Shown piece by piece: positions 59,240 to 64,000 of a DNA stretch of 64,000 nt. The notes beneath the pieces were generated by a model. The model worked only from the letters and a program-made list of their open reading frames with translations. It was not told the DNA's origin and searched no databases. Numbering within the stretch: the first letter of the stretch is position 1; each line of letters opens with the position of its first letter. This DNA is from Haematococcus lacustris. Taxonomy: Eukaryota > Chlorophyta > Chlorophyceae > Chlamydomonadales > Haematococcaceae. The stretch lies in the NCBI GenBank assembly GCA_030144725.1, contig JASKMD010000017.1, forward strand, positions 3,491,901-3,555,900. The letters run 5' to 3'. The position numbers were made by a program, and so were the translations under genes.

Positions 59240-60258
59240 ACAGCAGCCTCACGGGAGGAAGTGCTGGCTGGCAGTGCAGCACATAGGGTGAGGGGACAGG
59301 CTGACGATCACTCAGTGGTGGACGGCAAAGCAGGCAGCTGGTCAGAGGGAGGTGAGTGATGGCAGCCAGACCAGGGGGAGTGGGATGCCAGCAGTGCAGT
59401 GTGCAAAGGGCTGGGTGAAAACCATCTACTGTTGAGGCTGCCCATTAAGTGTTGCCCCCAAGTTGATCAAGCATCCATGCCTTGCTTACATGCATGTGAC
59501 AACATGCAGGGCAGGGGCCGGATGTGGCCTGCCTTGGATGAAGGCACAGGAGCTGCCAGCTACTGTCAATTGCAGCACTGCCAACGTGGATGACAACATG
59601 GCATTGCTCATCCTAAGTCTTACAGGGTAGGTCGTTAACCAGCTTGGTTAATGAATTTCTGTCGCTGTGGCTATGGAATCAAAACAGTTGGGAGGTGATG
59701 AAGTTTTTTTTGATGAAGTTGCGACACATTAGTACGTGAAAGCTAAGCACTACAAAAGATATATTGCGATTGCACGTATGAGCCGTGCAGGGCAGGCCAG
59801 AATTGCGATGTGACATTTAGTAGGGTAGTTCGGATCGCAAATGAAGGAGCGAGGATGCGGGTACCTCGTAGATGAGAACCTGTTCTTGACGAAATGCAGA
59901 CTCAAGAGCGGAGAGTTCCGCGATAGCTGCTTACCTCCCGAATGCTGCGCCGGCCACGCAGTATCAAGCTGAGAGGTGCTGGCGGAATAGCTCTTCATTT
60001 TGCTCTTCATTTTGAGGCGCTGCTACTAAGCGCCTCTGCGTCCTTACGGTGCCAGGTTTAGCTAGCTTAGAGAACTTACAAAGATACTCGGCAGAATTGC
60101 GAGGGGAAGTTGAACAAGCCCTCATGCTACACCGTGTTTGATTACACCGAGTTGTAATCAAACACAGGCTGCGAGCTCATCATTGTCAAGGTTGCCGCTA
60201 GTGTGCCTAATGCCCGCTTCAGCTCAGCCTTCTGGTGTGTGTGCCTCCAGGTCTACTA
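59240..60258. other. Intergenic, AT-richer, no gene
   Basis: Includes the palindromic word ACACGGTGTTTGATTACACC near 60131 and TTGTTTTG-like A/T stretches. Frames such as 59750-60010 (minus) have no coding character. Confidence 0.4.
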
Positions 60259-61128
60259 CTAGCTCGAGAGGTTTAGTATCTTGTAATGTTGGATGATCTT
60301 GCTGTAGCTGGCTACTGCCGCCACTTGCGCCGCCACTTGCGCAACAGGGCCTTGTCGGGCAGGTACACCCACTCCTGGCCTGGCTGGCCCGGCTTTGGCA
60401 GGCAGGCCTTCCCATCCGCACAGCTCAGTGGGGCGCGACCCTGGGCCGACTGCACAGCGGCGGATGTTTAGCACGCCTGACACGTCCCGGGCATAGAACC
60501 TGCACATGGGTGTGGGACATGCATGAAGTCAAGTCATGTGCCATGTCATGTGGGATATGTTGCGGCCGTGCATGTGCAGTGTCAGGCCAGTGCTTACCTG
60601 ATGTTGTTGCTTGTTGAGTACAACAGGCCCCGGACTTGGGATCGCTTTGCCTCGCTGTACACTGGCCACAGCCACCTACATGGACACATGGGGGCAGTGC
60701 ACATTTGTAAGATCTTACCTTCCCAATCTTCCTTACTTTCCCAATCTTGACCCTACCCAGCCATCTTGACTCCACCACCTCCCAACACTACCAACCCTCA
60801 GCTTGACCCTGTCCTCAACCCTCTCACCTGAAGGACTGTGGCGGCTGCCCAGGGAGTGCCTCACTGGGGTTGCTGTAGGCTGAGCTGACCCGGCTTGTGC
60901 GGAACTCATCCACCATCACCACTCGCCATGCTGGGAACTACCTCAGCGCCTCCTTCAGCATCTGGCTGACAGAGACACCCCTGCAGCCAATGGTGCCGCT
61001 GCCATTGAAGCAAGCTGCCCCATAGGCTAGTGCCAGGATGACGTCCGGCCACCGCTTCTGGGCCTGCTTAATGAGCTGCAGCCACACATGGGACAACACA
61101 TATGGCACACATGTGTAAGGTCAGGTCT

Positions 61129-61178
<50 letters not shown>

Positions 61179-63128
61179 CAGGCCAGGTGAGCTGACTTTG
61201 GTTGGCTAGGGCCTAGCTCCTGCCAGCTGCTACTACGATGCCACCACGCGTTGTTCGCCACAATACAGCCGGAACTTGGCATTGGCTCAACGCGGCTTGG
61301 AGACCTCGGCCCACATGGCGTCGTACGTACGTTGCCAGGACTGTGTCAGCAAACCGCCAGTACGAGGCCAGCGAGCTGGGCCTGCTGCTGACCCGTGACA
61401 GGGCCTTCAGCTGCGGCTTCACCTGGGCCAGCCACGTCTTGGTCATCTGGGCCTGCCGCGTGATGCCACTCTCCCGGTAGGTACTTACCGGCTGTTAGCG
61501 TCCTGTGCCGCACGGACACTGCTGTGCCGGCAGCGCTGCGCTCCTCGTGCGCCACGGTGGCCATGTTGTTTCGCCGGGGTCCACGCCCAGCCACTCCGCG
61601 TCGAGGTGGGCCAGCGGGTTGACTGCGCCCATGTGAATGCCCATCCGCGGCAGCTCTGCGGGTGGAGCGACAGGCTTGGGCCGCAGGAACATCACGCTGA
61701 TGTCGACTCCATCGGTGTACACGACTTGCGCGAAGCTGTGCTTGGGGCTTTCGAGCTTCTGTCGGCGAGGGTCAGGTAGCAATGCGTCCCATCGGTCGGC
61801 CACCTGCAGCCACCATGAACACAATCAAGGCACCACATCAGTTTGTGGAATGTTGTTGCCTGGCACACAAGGCAGCTGACTGAGCACCCAAGGACTGGCT
61901 GGCACCTGACTGCAAGGAGCACTCACCTGGCTGTCCTTGGGCCCTTCAATGTGCTTGCCCGGCTTCCCTGGGTCGGGTAGAGCACCGTTCCTCAACTTCG
62001 TCAAGGAGGTGACCCCCTCCTCCGTCACCAACCCCAGCATGCCGGCGTCACGCACCACGCCGTACAAGCCCCGTGTGTCGATGAAGACGTGCCGAGCCTG
62101 GCACTCGCTGGTGGGGGTGAGGGCATATGGTGCGGGGGGGCGGGGGACCCTTGGCAACAGCCCATGGCTGATCAGCTCAGGCTGCTGCCATGGCACCATA
62201 TCCAGCTGCCAGGCTGCCATGGCTGCCTTCATCTCTCTGGTGGTGTGCACCGCATGGCGCAACAGGCGGATCCGGTTTGCTGGATCCTCCAGCCAGTCAT
62301 CAGTCACCTGCCCCCCTTCAAGCCACAGCAGGCCCCGCTGCAATGCCAACTCAGCCTGCATGGCTGCAGTCACCAACACCCTCCTCCAGCAGCCAGCTGA
62401 CGTCCATGCCTCACACCATGCGGCGCACATAGGTGCAGTGCCGCTAGGACCACGCTGGCACCACCCAGCCCCCTAAATCCAAATCTGCGCTGGTGCTCCT
62501 CAGTGCCCATCAGGTACCAGGTACCATCAGCCCCATCAGGTACCACTGATTTCTTGAGCCTGCCAGCGAAGAGCAGCGTGAGCATGTTGCTGCATGCGGT
62601 CTCCAGTTGCTTGCCGACGTGGTCCACCATGTTGGTGTCAGAGTGGTATCGTGGGACTGCTTCGAGGCGGGCGCGGAGGTCGGTGTGCGCGGCCAGCCTA
62701 GCAGCGACTGCTGCGCTTGGCCGAGTGTTCTCGCCGTCTCCGGGCAGGCCGCGGCACAGCTATAGGAACAGATTCCTGCACTTCAGGTCTGGGATGGCTG
62801 CCTGGGAGACTGGGATGTATGTGTACACGGGCTGGCCGTGCGGGTCGAGCGGGTCGGCTACGTGCAGGGTGAACAAGTCGCGCACGAGGAAGCCCAGCAG
62901 CAGGCTGCCGATCACCGCCCGCTCGCTGCAGGCCTCCCCTCGTGCCAGCACCGCAACGAGGAAGGTATTCCAAAGCTCTTGCGGGAGGTGGCCGGTGAGG
63001 TGGGCTAGCTTGCATTTCCTGTCGTGGTATGTGTTGTCCCTATCGCGGGCAGCGCGGGCCTCTCCGGAAGCCATCTTTTTGCGCTGCGCGTCGGTGTGGT
63101 CTGGCTGTAGTGCCTCGTCGCGATCCAA
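60259..63128 (-). pseudogene. Fanzor copy 3, nearly full length with many lesions
   Basis: Reads as a full Fanzor from MASGEARAARDRDNTYHDRK (near 63075) to NLSS-TAG (60259). Order: LPQELWNTFLVAVLARGEAC, KQLETACSNMLTLLFAGRLK, ARHVFIDTRGLYGVV, FAQVVYTDGVDISVMFLRPK, WLGVDPGE (RuvC-I Asp), KTWLAQVKPQLKALSRV, LALAYGAACFNGSGTIG, VVMVDEFRTSRVSSAY (RuvC-II Glu), VRGLLYSTSNNI, FYARDVSGVLNIRRCAVGPG (RuvC-III Asp). Well-defined exons: 60828-61075, 60598-60675 and 60259-60499; another starts at 61803. Lesions: TAG at 62762, opposing one-base shifts near 61575 and 61480, a GTAC duplication near 61330, TGA and TAG near 61295 and 61245, and TAG near 60958. All three catalytic residues survive, but the gene cannot be translated as it stands. 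A copia LTR abuts its 5' end. Confidence 0.8.
61130..61173 (+). repeat. CAG trinucleotide repeat in a Fanzor copy 3 intron
   Basis: About 14 CAG units, between the exon starting 61075 and the exon above 61240. Confidence 0.95.
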
Positions 63129-63143
63129 AATGTCATTGTCGGG

Positions 63144-63364
63144 TGTTAGAGAATACAGTCAAGCCATTGAGGCGACTCTTCGTCACCGGGTAGTGTGTGT
63201 TTGTGTGACCGGTAGGACTTAAGCAGACTCCTGCGTGAGGCACGACGGCACGGTCGTGCCCTCGCGCAGGTATGGTGTTATTCCGCATTGCTATGCACAT
63301 AGTTACAGCCTTCCTAGTCGCTCATCATGTGCATATAATTGTTCTTCTCTTTACACTTGTAACA
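63144..63364 (+). repeat. 5' LTR of a Ty1/copia-type retrotransposon
   Basis: 221 bases bounded by perfect terminal inverts TGTTA...TAACA; the start TGTTAGAGAATA is typical of copia LTRs. A gag frame follows on the same strand. The 25-bp segment GGCACGGTCGTGCCCTCGCG-CAGGT occurs inside the LTR (~63249) and again just after it (~63367). A primer-binding site was not identified with confidence; GGTTATGGGCCCA near 63391 is a candidate. Confidence 0.7.
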
Positions 63365-63445
63365 AGGCACGGTCGTGCCCTCGCGCAGGTTATGGGCCCA
63401 CCCATTGCCAGTGCAAGTGGCTTCTAACCGAGGAAGAGCCACAAG

Positions 63446-64000
63446 ATGATTTCAGTACGCGCCGCTGCGGCGGACGTGGAGACTCTGATGGGGCACAACT
63501 ATTCGAAGTGGAGTTGGGAGTGCAAGAACGCACTCGCCCTCGCCGGCCTGCTGGACGCAGTGATCGTGGCACCGGTGCTTGCGGGCACCACTCCCACAGT
63601 GCTTGCGGGCACCCGAGCGTCAGTGCCTGCGGGCACTACTCCTTCAGTGCCCGAGGGCACTGATCAGGCAGAAGCCGGCTCCTCTGCTCCAGCGCGCCCG
63701 CGGGCCGCAACCCCCGCAGCCACTCCTGCTCCCTTGCTGGCTGCGCCAGCAACTGTGGACCGCGTCCAGGACCTGCGGGCCCACGCCTTCATCTGTCTGA
63801 CGGTGGACGCCACTCGATACCGGTCAGTGTGCGAGGCGAACCCTACGGCCCGAGGGCTGTGGGATGCCCTGGCAAGCTTTCACGCGCAGCGGGCCTTGGC
63901 CAGCAGGGGGGTGCTGCTAGAGCAAGTCACTCGCCTTGGTATGCTGCCGGGTCAGTCAGTCACAGAGTATTGGGCACATGCAGAGCAGCTGCATGCAGAA
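63446..64000 (+). CDS. gag: Ty1/copia gag polyprotein, N-terminal part (runs off window)
   Basis: The frame opens at ATG 63446 (MISVRAAAADVETLMGHNYS) and is open to the window end, 185 codons. NYSKWSWECKNALALAGLLD is the W-containing N-terminal gag motif of copia elements. The UBN2/gag core follows: AHAFICLTVDATRYRSVCEA, GLWDALASFHAQRALASRGV, LLEQVTRLGMLPGQSVTEYW. Gag forms the particle in which the element's RNA is reverse-transcribed. A local tandem (VLAGTTPTVLAGTRASVPAG) inserts between the two. Protease, integrase and reverse transcriptase would lie beyond 64000. The intact frame and clean LTR ends suggest a recent insertion. Confidence 0.8.
   Translation, partial: MISVRAAAADVETLMGHNYSKWSWECKNALALAGLLDAVIVAPVLAGTTPTVLAGTRASVPAGTTPSVPEGTDQAEAGSSAPARPRAATPAATPAPLLAAPATVDRVQDLRAHAFICLTVDATRYRSVCEANPTARGLWDALASFHAQRALASRGVLLEQVTRLGMLPGQSVTEYWAHAEQLHAE

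Overview
The window looks like nuclear DNA of a chlorophycean green alga, probably a Chlamydomonadales relative such as Haematococcus; the genus is a guess. The reasons are: intron-rich genes with GT-AG (some GC-AG) junctions, high GC with long CAG/CTG and G-rich minisatellites, a plant-type SYF2, algal TGTAA polyadenylation signals beside the MIOX copies, several Fanzor (eukaryotic TnpB-like) genes and a Ty1/copia element. There are no bacterial operons, rRNA genes or CRISPR arrays. One 500-base assembly gap of Ns lies at 27075-27574.

Layout. 1-3.8 kb: 3' part of a helical-repeat (PPR/OPR-like) gene, plus strand. 6.3-6.9 kb: mTERF-like fragment, minus strand. 8.15-14.8 kb: two well-resolved splicing-linked genes on the minus strand, SYF2 (six exons, complete) and upstream of it a cyclophilin (six exons, 3' end unresolved). 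Copies of a ~240-bp dispersed repeat lie in and around them. 15-19.4 kb: minisatellites, tRNA-like Pol III B-boxes and an AT-rich island. 19.65-33.5 kb: a ~14-kb structure whose ends are inverted copies of one sequence. Its arms consist of satellites: a palindromic CCAGTACTGG array, CAG/CTG-rich DNA and a GCAGGGACGAGT array. Its centre (30.1-31.4 kb) carries two head-to-head genes. A further CCAGTACTGG array follows at 33.9-34.7 kb. 34.7-37 kb: AT-rich island with a fold-back element. 37.2-39.1 kb: glutamine-rich gene. 40.3-45.5 kb: Fanzor cluster (two damaged genes and a fragment). 45.9-50.9 kb: inverted repeat pair around low-complexity DNA and a 225-bp tandem repeat. 51.3-57.2 kb: an unusual myo-inositol-oxygenase homologue and an inverted duplicate of its 3' half, with a zinc-knuckle gene at the palindrome centre. 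57.4-59.1 kb: Q/S-rich ORF. 60.3-63.1 kb: a third, heavily damaged Fanzor. 63.1-64 kb: LTR and gag of a copia element running off the window.

Host genes here (SYF2, cyclophilin, MIOX-like, Q-rich, helical-repeat) are interleaved with mobile DNA. The most unusual parts are the palindrome-satellite structure, the MIOX homologue that has lost most of its iron ligands and carries a ~540-residue insertion, and the Fanzor family whose 3' end also occurs as solo dispersed repeats. Coordinates of exon ends are my own reading and may be off by one or two bases.
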